Assembly: GCF_026262505.1 (NCBI RefSeq)
Contig: NC_067205.1
Location: 8,990,001 to 9,054,000 of the forward strand
Reading direction: 5' to 3'
From: Trichomonas vaginalis G3
Taxonomy: Eukaryota > Parabasalia > Trichomonadida > Trichomonadidae
Length of the DNA stretch: 64,000 nucleotides
Shown: one piece after another, positions 10,802 to 19,900 of the stretch
Layout: the number at the start of each line of letters is the position of its first letter
Position numbering within the stretch: the first letter of the stretch is position 1
The notes under the pieces: generated by a model
What the model saw: only the letters and a program-made list of their open reading frames with translations
Told to the model about the DNA's origin: nothing
Databases searched by the model: none
Translations under genes and position numbers: made by a program

Positions 10802-11233
10802 AAATGTAAGTGTTTAGTCTTAGTAAGTCTGTTGTGGTGCTGGGGCTGTCGGTTCTTCTGGCTTTGGAAGGCATTCAGGAAGAGGGACGTGAGACATTCG
10901 TTTGTGTCCTGTCGGAAGGAAGAACTTTTCCAGTTGGAAGGAAAAACTTTTCCAGTTGTCGGGAAAAACTTTTCCTGTCGGAAGGAAAAATTTTTCCTGA
11001 AGTTCGACCAAAAAGTTCTCAATTTTCGAAAATTTGAATGGTTTACGGACGGACAACTGGAAAATTTTTTCTTGTCGTCGGGAAAAATTTTTCTTGTTGG
11101 AAGGAAAAACTTTTTCTGTCGGAAGGGAAAATATTTTTCTGTCGGATGGAAGGACTCGGAATGCCAGAAGGATTTGACAAGCCAATTTACTTTATAGAGC
11201 TACCTGAGCCATCTGAAGTCAAGCTTGAAAAAT
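10802..11233. repeat. Inserted cassette with 22-bp palindromic array
   Basis: This stretch is absent at the same place in the right Maverick. It is bounded by direct repeats AAGTCAAGCTTGAAAAA (about 10788-10804 and 11217-11233). Inside lie about four units of a 22-bp period (GGAAGGAAAAACTTTTCC core), a spacer of about 70 nt, then about four more diverged units. Each unit contains a GGAAAA...TTTTCC palindrome. The array lies between a tiny minus-strand frame (MSHVPLPE..., 10820-10897) and a tiny plus-strand frame (11146-11235). Confidence 0.7.
10820..10897 (-). CDS. Tiny proline-rich frame beside the 22-bp array
   Basis: Twenty-five residues starting MSHVPLPECLPKPEEP and ending PAPQQTY. Its start region (GACATTCGTTTGTG on the plus strand) recurs beside the second array at 61987-62009, where the frame begins MSDVP. 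It may be a real microprotein or the conserved edge of the array module. Confidence 0.25.
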   Translation of the reverse strand: MSHVPLPECLPKPEEPTAPAPQQTY

Positions 11234-11235
11234 AA
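11146..11235 (+). pseudogene. Truncated relative of the 121-residue protein at 62295
   Basis: Twenty-nine residues. The segment FDKPIYFIELPE resembles TDEAIYLIEINE at the N-terminus of the protein at 62295-62660. Both follow a 22-bp-period array, which suggests that the array and this gene form one module. Confidence 0.35.
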
Positions 11236-11244
11236 ATGGTTCAT

Positions 11245-12070
11245 CTACCCTACTTGTTTGAAGTTGTCAAAATACTCTGTTATTTTTTCCTTCAGTAGCG
11301 GTAAGTCTTCTTTGAAGGTAAGTATTGTACAACCTTTCATATCATAGTGTGTTTGAGGTAAAGTATCTTGAACTATTTGTTTCACATCTTCATTTGGGGT
11401 CATTGAAATCGGTAAGTTTTCGCGATAGAACCAATTTCTGTCAGATTTGTAAATCTTAGCAAGGTCGTAAAAGCTTTTGTTGTTTCTTCTGACTAAATGC
11501 AACATAACCATATCTCTGTCTTCTTCATTTTCCATCTCTTCAGTATAAATCATATACTTATAGTTCTTTTCCTTTCCTTTTGGTACCGAACGTGGTATTC
11601 TTTTCTGAATGTTTTTGTCTTTTGCTTCAATGACTTCATCTTTTGCATGAAGTTTCTTTTCCATCTCTTCACGTTCTTGTCTATGAATTTCATCTAACAT
11701 CATGAAAATATAACAAGCATAACGAGGTGAAGCCCACATTGCTACGGCATTTACTAAAAGTCTATGAACATAATATCCTCTTAAATTTATTGGCAAATTC
11801 TTACGATTTTCATACGGAATCTCATTCCTCGTTTTTCGAGGGAAGCAAACATATGAGGAAATTCTTCTAAAAGTTCTTTTGTCTGTTGGTTTTTCAAACC
11901 AATGATATGCTTGCTTTGTAGAACGAAGAGCATTCAAAATACTTTGCATTTGTACATATCGTCTTTGACGAACGAATGAGACGGAGTTGTTTGTTAAACT
12001 GTATGTACTCGTATTCTTCATTTATAGCTTCATGGACTATAACTGTTGTTGTGTTCTCTGTTGTTGACAT
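11245..12070 (-). pseudogene. KilA-N plus C-terminal domain protein, fossil copy
   Basis: Counterpart of 57663-58487. A KilA-N DNA-binding segment (GYYVHRLLVNAVAMWASPRYACYI) is followed by a charged helix and a C-terminal domain with PKGKEKNYKYMIYTEEME, possibly DUF3627-like. The start is preceded by the leader GTATGTAAGGACAGAT common to this gene cluster. Broken. Confidence 0.7.
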
Positions 12071-12180
12071 ATCTGTCCTTACATACAAAATAAAAAAATA
12101 AATAAAAATAAAACTAACTTTATTTTTTCTATCTTAAGGAAATTCATGATTTTTGTGCTGAATTCAATAAAAATATAATT

Positions 12181-12240
12181 TAGGGTAGAAGGTTAGATCT
12201 AACCTCCTTTCTACCCTCTTTTCTACCCAGTTATTTTATA
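12181..12240. repeat. Intergenic palindrome, GGTTAGATCTAACC type
   Basis: A perfect 16-bp palindrome (AGGTTAGATCTAACCT, 12190-12205) sits inside longer GGGTAGAA / TTCTACCC arms. It lies in the gap between two KilA-N genes. Related sites are listed separately. Confidence 0.7.
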
Positions 12241-12311
12241 AACGTTTTACATGGTAAACGTTATTTTTTAAATTTTGTGAAAACTCAACGGTTTGACACA
12301 TGCCCTAAAAA

Positions 12312-12788
12312 TTATAGTTCATCTAACATCATGTAAACATGCCATGCATAACGAGGAGAAGCCCACATTGCAACAGCATTTACAAGAAGTCTATGTACAT
12401 ACCAACCTCTTAAATTTATTGGCAAATTTTTACGATTTTCATGTGTTTTATGCAAGGCCGATAAAAGTCGGTCTAGAGAAATTTCACTGTTTTCATGAGT
12501 TTTAGGCGACCCGAAGGAAGTCGGTCTCGGCTGTTCTTCACTGTTTTCAGAAAAAAGTCGGTCTCGCTGTGCTTCACTCAAAAGTTCTTGTGTGCTTTGG
12601 TTTTTGAACCAATCGTCTGCGTGTTTGGTATCTGGAGCAAAACATGCAGTCAAAATACTTTGCATTTGGTACATATCGTCTTTGACCGAACGAATGAGAC
12701 GGAGTTGTTTGTTAAACTGTATGTACTCATATTCTTCATTTATGGCTTCATGAACGATAGCAGTTGTTGTGTTCTCTGTTGTTGACAT
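12312..12788 (-). CDS. Short KilA-N protein, left Maverick only
   Basis: A frame of about 158 residues starting MSTTENTTTAIVHEAI and ending shortly after the KilA-N block (GWYVHRLLVNAVAMWASPRYAWHVYMMLDEL). It parallels the N-terminal half of the gene at 57663-58487 and has no C-terminal domain. Its linker is longer because it holds three copies of a CCGA...TCGG hairpin repeat, read as KTHEN / RLLSALHKTHEN. It may act as a competing DNA-binding form, which is inference. Confidence 0.55.
   Translation of the reverse strand: MSTTENTTTAIVHEAINEEYEYIQFNKQLRLIRSVKDDMYQMQSILTACFAPDTKHADDWFKNQSTQELLSEAQRDRLFSENSEEQPRPTSFGSPKTHENSEISLDRLLSALHKTHENRKNLPINLRGWYVHRLLVNAVAMWASPRYAWHVYMMLDEL
12445..12575. 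repeat. Three CCGA...TCGG hairpin repeats inside a coding linker
   Basis: The units read GGCCGATAAAAGTCGGTCT, CCGAAGGAAGTCGGTCTC and a shorter GAAAAAAGTCGGTCTC. Each is next to TTTTCATG(A/T)GTTTT. The same unit occurs once in the gene at 57663 (about 58225-58265) and twice in non-coding DNA (about 59284-59395). Confidence 0.65.
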
Positions 12789-12878
12789 ATCTGTCTTTAC
12801 ATACAAAATAAAAAAATAAATAAAAATAAAACTAACTTTATTTTTTCTGACTTTCACAAAAGACCAAAAATAAACGCT

Positions 12879-13488
12879 TTACATGTATTTTTCAGCAACT
12901 TCGTCAAATAATTTTATAGCTTTATCTATCTCATCTACTTCAAACGTTTCTTTACCTTTCGTGGGAGCACCATACATTTTCTCAAACTTTTCAAGTAGTT
13001 CTGTTTCAGCAGCTCTCATATCGTTAACAAACACACCTTGACTCTATTGACTATACTGTCATATCTTTGAGTTATATTATATGTTCTTCCTATCTTATAT
13101 CTCTTTGTATTGAAGTCCTTCGGTTTCTGAACGATGTAAAGTAAGCCTTCACTGCAACGTTCCGTATCGAATGAACCATATGTTATGAAGTTATATCCAA
13201 CAACTGGGTCAATCCATAACAAAACTATTGGTATAAGACTTTTGTCGATGAGATATGCTGTAGTTCCACAGAATCTTACCGATATCATAAGCTCAGGATT
13301 TCTTGTCAAAATTTTCTGAGTAGAAGCAATTCCAACCCAATGGGATGTTTTCTTTCCAGATGGAGATATAATGTCTGACAAAGAATATTTGTTGTATTTC
13401 TTTGAGTATCTACGTTTAAATCACCAATTCTAACCAATTTAGTGTTATTGTCTATCTTTTTAACTGTTTCAAACTCAGTGTTTGTCAT
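12879..13488 (-). pseudogene. KilA-N-like / T5orf172 (GIY-YIG superfamily) protein, fossil copy
   Basis: Counterpart of 58574-59184. The C-terminal half has the T5orf172 pattern GLLYIVQKPKDFNTKRYKIGRTYNITQRYDS, split here into GLLYIVQKP and YKIGRTYNITQRYDS. This nuclease-like domain often follows KilA-N or BRO-N domains in large DNA viruses. Broken, with few breaks. Confidence 0.65.
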
Positions 13489-13821
13489 TTCTGTTCTTAC
13501 ATACAAAATAAAAAAAAATAAAAAAATAAAACTAACTTTATTTTTTATTTCGGGAAAATTCATGAAAATTCAAGAGGGTAGAAAAGAGGGTAGAAGACAG
13601 GTTAGATCTAACCTTCTACCCTAAATTATATTTTGGGTCCTTTACACACTCATTACGATGAAGAAGTCTTGACAAAACATTTATGAAGAAGTCTTGACAA
13701 AACATTTACGAAGAAGTCATGAAAATTCAAGAGGGTAGAAAAGAGGGTAGAAGACAGGTTAGATCTAACCTTCTACCCTAAAATATATTTTTACTGAATT
13801 CAATAAAAATAAATGGTTCAT
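13489..13821. repeat. Intergenic repeats: leader, palindromes and 25-30-bp units
   Basis: No gene is seen. From the right, the stretch holds two copies of the GGTTAGATCTAACC palindrome with GGGTAGAA arms (about 13570-13624 and 13733-13783), a few ACGAAGAAGTCTTGACAAAA units, then the T-rich leader of the gene starting at 13488. Confidence 0.7.
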
Positions 13822-14486
13822 TTACTCACAATATTTTTGTACAAAACGACCCCAAACTTTTAACTTCTTTTCTGCAGCTTCAAATGCTATCTTAGCGAGT
13901 TCATATTCTCTAAATTCTCTCTTTAAATCTTCTTGTTCCCATTGGTCTAGTTCGTATGGAGAATCTCTATAACCATAACATTTCTCACGTTCATGTTCTA
14001 ATTGTTTTCCGCACATTTTTCCAACTTCTTGTTCGAACAAAGGTTTAGCATTCTCTACTGTATCTTCGAGTTCTTCTTCATCTAACTTCTCATGAACTTT
14101 CTTGTCTATGGAGTCCATAATATCTTTGACATAAAATGCATACTTTACAGAGCACCATTCAGCAACAAAATGAACGAGGTCAGCATGTATGTAAATACCT
14201 TTGAATTCATTCATAACGCCCTTAGTAAGCTCATAAAATGCTTGTTTTGAGGTTGAGCCACTTTTGCTCGACCGTATTCTTTCAACCAAAACTCAAGAAT
14301 TTCCTGCATTTTAGCACTATTGAGAAATCTGTTTAAATGGTTTAACTTTCCTGCTTCTCTTGCCATCTTTGTTGCATTTATATAACCATCCTTGTCTCTA
14401 CGTAAGACTTCAATACCGTTATAAGTGCCTTTTGTGAATGTTTCGCCATTAGATTTGTTCGTGAACGTTTTTGCTTCGACTGACAT
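13822..14486 (-). pseudogene. KilA-N domain protein, fossil copy
   Basis: Paralogue of 61285-61947. The N-terminus (MSVEAKTFTNKSNGETFTKG, then GIEVLRRDKDGYINATKMAR) is a classical KilA-N start, and the C-terminus is charged and helical (KKVHEKLDEEELEDTVENAK). The middle differs from the right-hand paralogue, so the two may bind different sites. Broken, with about one break. Confidence 0.7.
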
Positions 14487-14569
14487 ATCTGTTCTTACAT
14501 ACAAAATAAAAAAATAAATGAAATAAAACTAACTTTATTTTTTATTTCGGGAAAATTCATGAAAATTCA

Positions 14570-14612
14570 AGAGGTTAGAAAAGAGGTTAGATCTAACCTT
14601 CTACCCTAAAAT
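14570..14612. repeat. Intergenic palindrome, GGTTAGATCTAACC type
   Basis: AGAGGTTAGATCTAACCTTC lies between the KilA-N start leader and the stop of the next gene, just before an AAAATATATTTTT run. It has the same layout as the other intergenic palindromes of the element. Confidence 0.65.
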
Positions 14613-14619
14613 ATATTTT

Positions 14620-15478
14620 TCAATACTTTTTCAGCACTTTTCCGTAGTTATATATGAAAGACAATTCGAGATAAAAGTCATAGTACAATGGAATAATATG
14701 TTGCACACCATTTGTTGTGAACCAAACTTGAAAGTCAGAGAAACTGTTACTAGGTGGTTCGTAGAATTTAGAAGCAAAGTCATAAAAGTCCTTACCAATA
14801 CATAGAAAACTATTGTTGCTTGAACTGAAACTTGCATGACACATAACATTTTGAGGGTCAAACACGTTTTTATAAACTGTCAAATCTGCTGGTGGAAGTA
14901 TAAATTTAAATGGACCATCTGGTGGTAATGGTTCGTTCTGGTTTAGTAACCGAAGAAATTGTGCCCAAGAACGTTTGTCTACCTCCCAAAATAAAAACTG
15001 TGTATCTCTTGGAGGGTTAATTTCAATCTTTTGAAATGAAACGGTGGAGTTCATCTTGTCATATTCTAGTTTCAGATAGTATGTTCCATTTAGTAAAGAG
15101 TCGTATTTTTCTTGAAATTCCCAATAATATTTGTTCATTTGAGTTTGAAAGTCATTTAGAGTTTTCTCAAGACTTTCGTCTGAACGAACTGTAAAGATTC
15201 TCATTTCGTCAAATTTGTCTATTAGACCATCAGAACCTTTATACTGCCCATGAAAATATACTGCGAACATAAATGCGTTAGTTCTTTTTGAAAAACAAAC
15301 TCTTCTAAATCCTTTGCCTTTGCATCTGAAGGACTTTGAAGCCAACGAATTGGATAGTCAAACCTGTATGCTCGGAATGAAATTTCTTCATCTGATATTG
15401 TCCTACCAGCATTTGTAAAGATATAGTCTAACGGTTTTGTATCTACTACTTTTGTTCTTTGTTTTCAACCTGAAGCAT
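14620..15478 (-). pseudogene. Maverick paralogue-family protein, second member
   Basis: Paralogue of 19901-20748. It shares (F/Y)DYP(I/L)RWL, KGFRR, VFDP, HASFS, NSFLC, YEPPS, SDFQVWFTT and FYLELSFIYNY. The C-terminal block is the best conserved part, and the middle is diverged. Two members within one element suggest a paired structural or attachment role, but no known family is recognised. Broken, with about one break. Confidence 0.6.
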
Positions 15479-15503
15479 TTAATATATGTAAAAATATATT
15501 GTT

Positions 15504-16299
15504 TTAAAATAGTATGCCATATAGCTTCTTGAATTTGTTAAGAAGTATTTGAACGTATTTTCCATCTGTATCTCTAGTGTTTACATAAGCATAGCCCGCC
15601 TTAGTAAAATATACTTGTAATTTCCTATAGTTTACGCCGGTATAAAAGTAGAAAGAGTCTTGTTCTTCGCTATAGTAGTAAAACTCAAACGTATGCTTGC
15701 CATAGTCTGTAATTTCAATTGTTTCATCTTCTAGTTCGTCGACCAATTCGAATACAATATCTCCAAATTTTGCCTTTGTTCTTATTGTTTTTAGAACGAG
15801 TGACCCAACGTAAGTTTTCAAGTCTATTGTCGTTTCTTATATGGTTTATATGGTCTACAAAAGGTAAATTGTTAGGATTCAGTATAAAATGAGTTGCAAT
15901 GACAACATGTTTTAAGATAGTGTTTTCCACCCATCTTCATATAGCATATCCGTCATTTCGCTCCCATTCGCTTAAAACTCTTTTTGTTTTTGTTTCTGAC
16001 TTCAAATGACTCACAACAGTGAATTTCATATTTCTCATCTAACAAACAAGTTTCCTTTCAACTTGAGGTTCACTAACATCGAAAGGCATGTCCATAAAGA
16101 CGTTCTTCTTCTAACCTCTAGTCTGTTTGGATAATTGGCACGTGCTGTTTCCAAATCCATTTCGTAGGAAGACCAGACAATTTGTCATAGACTTTTATGG
16201 GTCTTCCTTTCTTATATTTAAACTCTTCGAAACTCTCCAACCATATCTTTGCAATCTGCTTTTTCTAGCAGACTTTCTATCCATTCTATATGGGGGCAT
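15504..16299 (-). pseudogene. HNH homing-type endonuclease, broken
   Basis: The core reads FVDHINHIRNDNRLENLRWV, the HNH pattern (DHINxxxxDNRxxNLRWxT) of intron- and virus-associated homing nucleases. The 105-residue C-terminal frame is of unknown type. The likely start at 16299 follows TTTTTTATTTTTATAAAA, the same promoter type as the helicase gene. It is a fossil with several breaks. Such nucleases usually spread themselves into related elements, so it may be a passenger. Confidence 0.6.
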
Positions 16300-16334
16300 T
16301 TTTATAAAAATAAAAAAATATTTTTTTCTTTACT

Positions 16335-16912
16335 TTACATAAACCGCCTGCTGCCATAAGTCTTTGACGCCAACCCATACCAGCTAATGAAGGTTGACTT
16401 GGTTTAGTTTCCAAACTAAACTTTGGTTTTGGTTTATCTTCAGTTTTTGGTTTTTCTTTCTTCTATCGGTTTTTTGTCACTTTTCGGTTCCTCTGACTTT
16501 ACCTCACCTGCAGGAACAGTTGTGTCGTCAACATCTTCATAAATATCATATGCCATTTGTTTTTGTTCCTTTCAACTTTTTGTGTTTGTTGTAAAGTTTA
16601 GAATATTTCGACTCTAAGTCAATGAGATGTTCTATAATGAACTGTTGGTCAGTGAAGTAAACTTTTCCATCTGTTGTCTCGAAAGCTCCTTCAGACTTCA
16701 ATATTTTATTTGTGAGAGTCTGTTTCTTTTTGAGATACTTGCCTTCCATTTTTATGAAAAGTGATTTGTAGTTAGGGTTTGTATTTCCAGACCTGGCACT
16801 TTCTATTATTGAATTTTTTCTCTTCATCTGTAAGTTCTTTGACAGGTTTTGACAATGGTTCTGAACTTTTTGTTTGTGGTGTCAAATCTACCGTTTCAAC
16901 TTCTTCGGTCAT
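16335..16912 (-). pseudogene. Unknown Maverick protein (MTEEVETVDL start)
   Basis: The start MTEEVETVDLTPQT lies after TTTTTTACTGAGATGAA, a leader it shares with the next upstream gene at 17083. The middle frame (about 16546-16827) is lysine-rich and helical (HLIDLESKYSKLYNKHKKLK). The tail region carries GMGWRQRLMAAGG. No family is recognised. Broken. Confidence 0.45.
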
Positions 16913-16918
16913 TTCATC

Positions 16919-17083
16919 TCAGTAAAAAATTTTAGTTTGGTTTGTTTTCAACTGGTGTTGTTGTTTTTTAAGTCGGTCTAAAACTTCCTGAGGTATAGGA
17001 AGAACTTGACAAACACGTTGTGTAACTGCTGGAAGCCGACAAATCCATCTTGAACCCATTTGTCTCAATGCTGTATTGTTCAT
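16919..17083 (-). CDS. 54-residue basic protein (Maverick)
   Basis: A complete small frame, MNNTALRQMGSRWICRLPAV then QVLPIPQEVLDRLKKQQHQL. It sits between the amphipathic protein (17090) and the MTEEVE gene (16912), with 6-nt gaps on both sides and the same TTTTTTACTGAGATGAA leader before the neighbouring start. The counterpart on the left is cut by the gap at 5203. The function is unknown. Confidence 0.55.
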   Translation of the reverse strand: MNNTALRQMGSRWICRLPAVTQRVCQVLPIPQEVLDRLKKQQHQLKTNQTKIFY

Positions 17084-17089
17084 TTCATC

Positions 17090-17503
17090 TCAGTAAAAAA
17101 CTTTACATTCCCACGTTTGAGGCGGTTGAGGTTGGTTATTGTTTACCCATTGTTGTGCATGGTTATATCCTCTGTTAAAGAATCTTTCACCTTGGTCCAT
17201 ATAGTGTCCTGCTTGGTTATAGTAGTCATTTGCTTTGTTATAATAGTTTCCTGCTTGTCTTCCTACATTGTCCATCCATCCTTGAACTTTTCCTCTTGTT
17301 TCAGGATTTGGAATAAGATTTGTTGCATCTCGTGCTACATCCCAACCTTTCTGTACAGTTTGTATAATAGGTTGTGCTTTCTCTTTAAGTATACCTAATG
17401 TACTCAAAATCTTCCTTCCAACTCCAAATACACCTCTGGCTATTGTTCCCACTGCGGGCAAAAATCTGGATGCAACTCCTGCTAATGCGCCAAATAAACC
17501 CAT
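17090..17503 (-). CDS. Amphipathic virion-type protein (protein VI-like?)
   Basis: A 137-residue frame that looks whole. The N-terminus is a hydrophobic, glycine/alanine-rich helix (MGLFGALAGVASRFLPAVG, about residues 1-30), then a helix with KEKAQPIIQTVQKGW, then YYNKANDYYNQAGHYMDQG repeats and a Q/P-rich tail. The shape (membrane-active N-terminus, linker, short tail) is like adenovirus protein VI. This is an analogy from composition. It diverges from the integrase gene at 17521 across 17 nt. Confidence 0.6.
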   Translation of the reverse strand: MGLFGALAGVASRFLPAVGTIARGVFGVGRKILSTLGILKEKAQPIIQTVQKGWDVARDATNLIPNPETRGKVQGWMDNVGRQAGNYYNKANDYYNQAGHYMDQGERFFNRGYNHAQQWVNNNQPQPPQTWECKVFY

Positions 17504-17520
17504 TTCTTATGGGTTAAAAA

Positions 17521-18477
17521 ATGACGAATCCAAACAAGGACCCCTATGTTTCTAAAGCGACAAAGAAAGCACTCATGATAAAAATCTTTAGTTCAACACC
17601 AAATGCTTGGTTTATGGATATCTTGGAAAACATTCCGAGAGTTAGAACAGATGGACCTCCATACTGGTTAATATTTGTTGGTCAAAACACAAGATACTGT
17701 GAAGCCATACCATTACAGTCCAAAAATATTTTAGATATCTTAGCAGCTTTGACAATATTCGTTGACAAATACCATCCAACAAAACTGACATCTGACTGTG
17801 AAAGTTCTTTCAAATCAGATGATATTAAAAACTATCTGCGTTCAAAAAATGTAAACCAATATTTCATTGTCGACCAAAACCATTCTGCTCTTGGTGTCAT
17901 TGACGGTTGTATAAAAATGTTAAGAGACTTAAACCAACCACAAGGTGGTGAAGCAAATGAAATGTCATATGACGACAAATATAGACACTTCTCCATGGCA
18001 AAGATGAGACAAGTTTTAAATATTTACAATAACCGTAAACAAAAAGGTTTGGGAAACCACTCCCCTGAAGAAATGAAAAACAACCCTGACTTAGAGAAAG
18101 ACTATATATTTAATAATTTAGTCAAAAGAGAAAACAAGAAAGAATGCCGGCTTCAAACTTAAGAAAGGTGACAAAGTAAAAATAGAAATACCTAAACGCG
18201 ACCCATATGAAAATACTATTGACTATGACAACAATGGGAACCCGACAGGTACTCACATTCGTGTTCGTAAAATAGAAGAAAGTATACAAGAGAATATTAT
18301 GAAGTTTTAGGCAAACATGGCAAAATGTACACACTGCAAGCAGAAGATAAAACTACTATTGTCAGACCTCGTTTCAAACTTGTCAAAGTTCAAGGTGGTA
18401 TACTTTCAAAGACAGTTCCTAACAAATATAAGACAACTCCTGACGAATATGCTAAAGAAGTTGAAAATGACGACTAA
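17521..18477 (+). pseudogene. Maverick retroviral-type integrase
   Basis: The rve-like core includes WFMDILENI, YWLIFVGQNTRYCEAIPL, KLTSDCESSF and NHSALGVIDGCIKMLRDL, followed by a basic SH3/chromo-like C-terminal region (VKIEIPKRDPYEN, then YYEVLGKHGKMYRLQ). Maverick integrases are of the c-integrase group and insert the element with a short target duplication. The gene ends 4 bp into the convergent fibre gene. Fossil, about one break. Confidence 0.8.
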
Positions 18478-19882
18478 GCATTTCTATACCATGCGTAAAC
18501 TGTCATGTAAGGTGGCATGTAGTCTTTACTTTGTCCCGTTGTTTGCGTATATCCTGAAACGCGATGTGTATGGTTTCCATCTCCCTGAGTGTCACCCCAG
18601 AAACAATTTATAGCAAACTGAACGTCGTCTTTAACATCATATCCTTTACCTTTTTTCATTGCTGACCAATCCCAAAATTTATGCTTATGCCAACCTGCTT
18701 GAGATGTACTTAAATCTATGTAGTGACTATGTGCAGGTAAATTTTCACCTGAAATCGTTTTACTTCCACCTGTTTCCTTTGAAGAGTTTGCACAATACAA
18801 AAACCTGTCGACTATTTGAGTCCAAGTTCCAAAACCAAGTACTACTTCTGGTCTGGTAGAGTTCATTGACGTATAAATAGAGCCTATAGGATATAATGTT
18901 TGAAGCATTTCTGTCTTTAATGTTTGAAGCTCTGTTTTGTCTGCTTTCTTGTCATATAAATCTTGAGCAGTGAATTTAGTATTATATTCATCCTTCATGA
19001 CATAACATCTTTACATCTAATGTTTCTCATCGTCGTTATGTCGTTATCCGATGTTAAACCGTGTGGAAAGTTAGGAGGTTTACAATATAATACATCCCCA
19101 CCAGTTACGTCAACCGTTCCTTCAATACTTTCTATAGCAACAGTTGTAAAACTTGTATGTGTATGGTTCTTGTCTGCTTTCTTCTCTAACTCATCGTTAA
19201 CATAAGTTTTATCTGCTTTAAGGTCTAAACATCCTGAAACCCATCCTGTATCGGCTTTAACTTTAAAAGTCTTCGATGTCCATTCATGGTACCAGTCAAC
19301 CCTTTCTATAATTTCTTTATCTTTTTCGTTAACATATTCCTTATCTGCTTTCTTCTCTAACGCACTAGCCATAAGTCCCTTATCTACCTTATTTTCAAGG
19401 CTAACGTTTAAGTCTGTTATTTCAGATATAGAATGTGTATGAGTCTTTTTAGAATATTCGTTTTCAGCTCTTGTCACTTCACTTGACATTTTATTGTCAA
19501 CATATGTTTTGTCTGCTAGTTCAGGATGAGTATGTTCTTTTGTTGCATAAGCATTGTTAGCTCTTTCTTCTTCTTTTGCTATTGCATCGTCTACATATTC
19601 TTTGTCAGCTTTGTTGTCAACATCTGCTTTCAAAAGAAGTTCATTTATAGGTTTCTCGTTTAAAGTTCCTTTTGTTGGATTTATACAGACAGTATTGTTC
19701 TTCTTGTCTTGAAATAGAAACTCATCTGTCATTGGGTTTAATGTCAGTTTTAAGTTTCCTTCTTTCAATGACTCAGATATCTTAGAATAGTTTGAAAAGT
19801 TTGTTGTGTTCTTATTTAGAGCTTGCATAATGAGTTGTCGGTTGTGTTGTATTTCTCTCATGGAAGCAATATCTTTCGACAT
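18474..19882 (-). pseudogene. Phage-type tail fibre / collar protein
   Basis: The N-terminal half (19882 to about 18995) starts MSKDIASMREIQHNRQLIMQ and has KADKEYVDD, THPELADKTYVDNK and KKADKNHTHTSF repeats of a trimeric shaft. The C-terminal half has YPIGSIYTSMNSTRPEVVLG, WTQIVDRFLY, LPAHSHYIDL, GNHTHRVSGYTQTTGQS and YMPPYMTVYAWYRNA, the phage tail-collar/short-fibre tip pattern with metal-binding HxH pairs. Likely role: receptor binding by a particle. Fossil with about one break. Confidence 0.75.
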
Positions 19883-19900
19883 TTTTATTCTAGATAAAAT
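19883..19900. promoter_or_regulatory. 18-nt bidirectional Maverick promoter
   Basis: TTTTATTCTAGATAAAAT is the entire spacer between the divergent starts of the fibre gene (19882) and the paralogue-family gene (19901). The core TCTAGA is palindromic and flanked by T-rich and A-rich arms on either side. Confidence 0.65.

Noticed and set aside
10802-11233. Overlapping frames on both strands in the left array (up to 168 residues)
   Set aside because: All come from the low-complexity 22-bp repeats; no frame is kept by the right-hand array.
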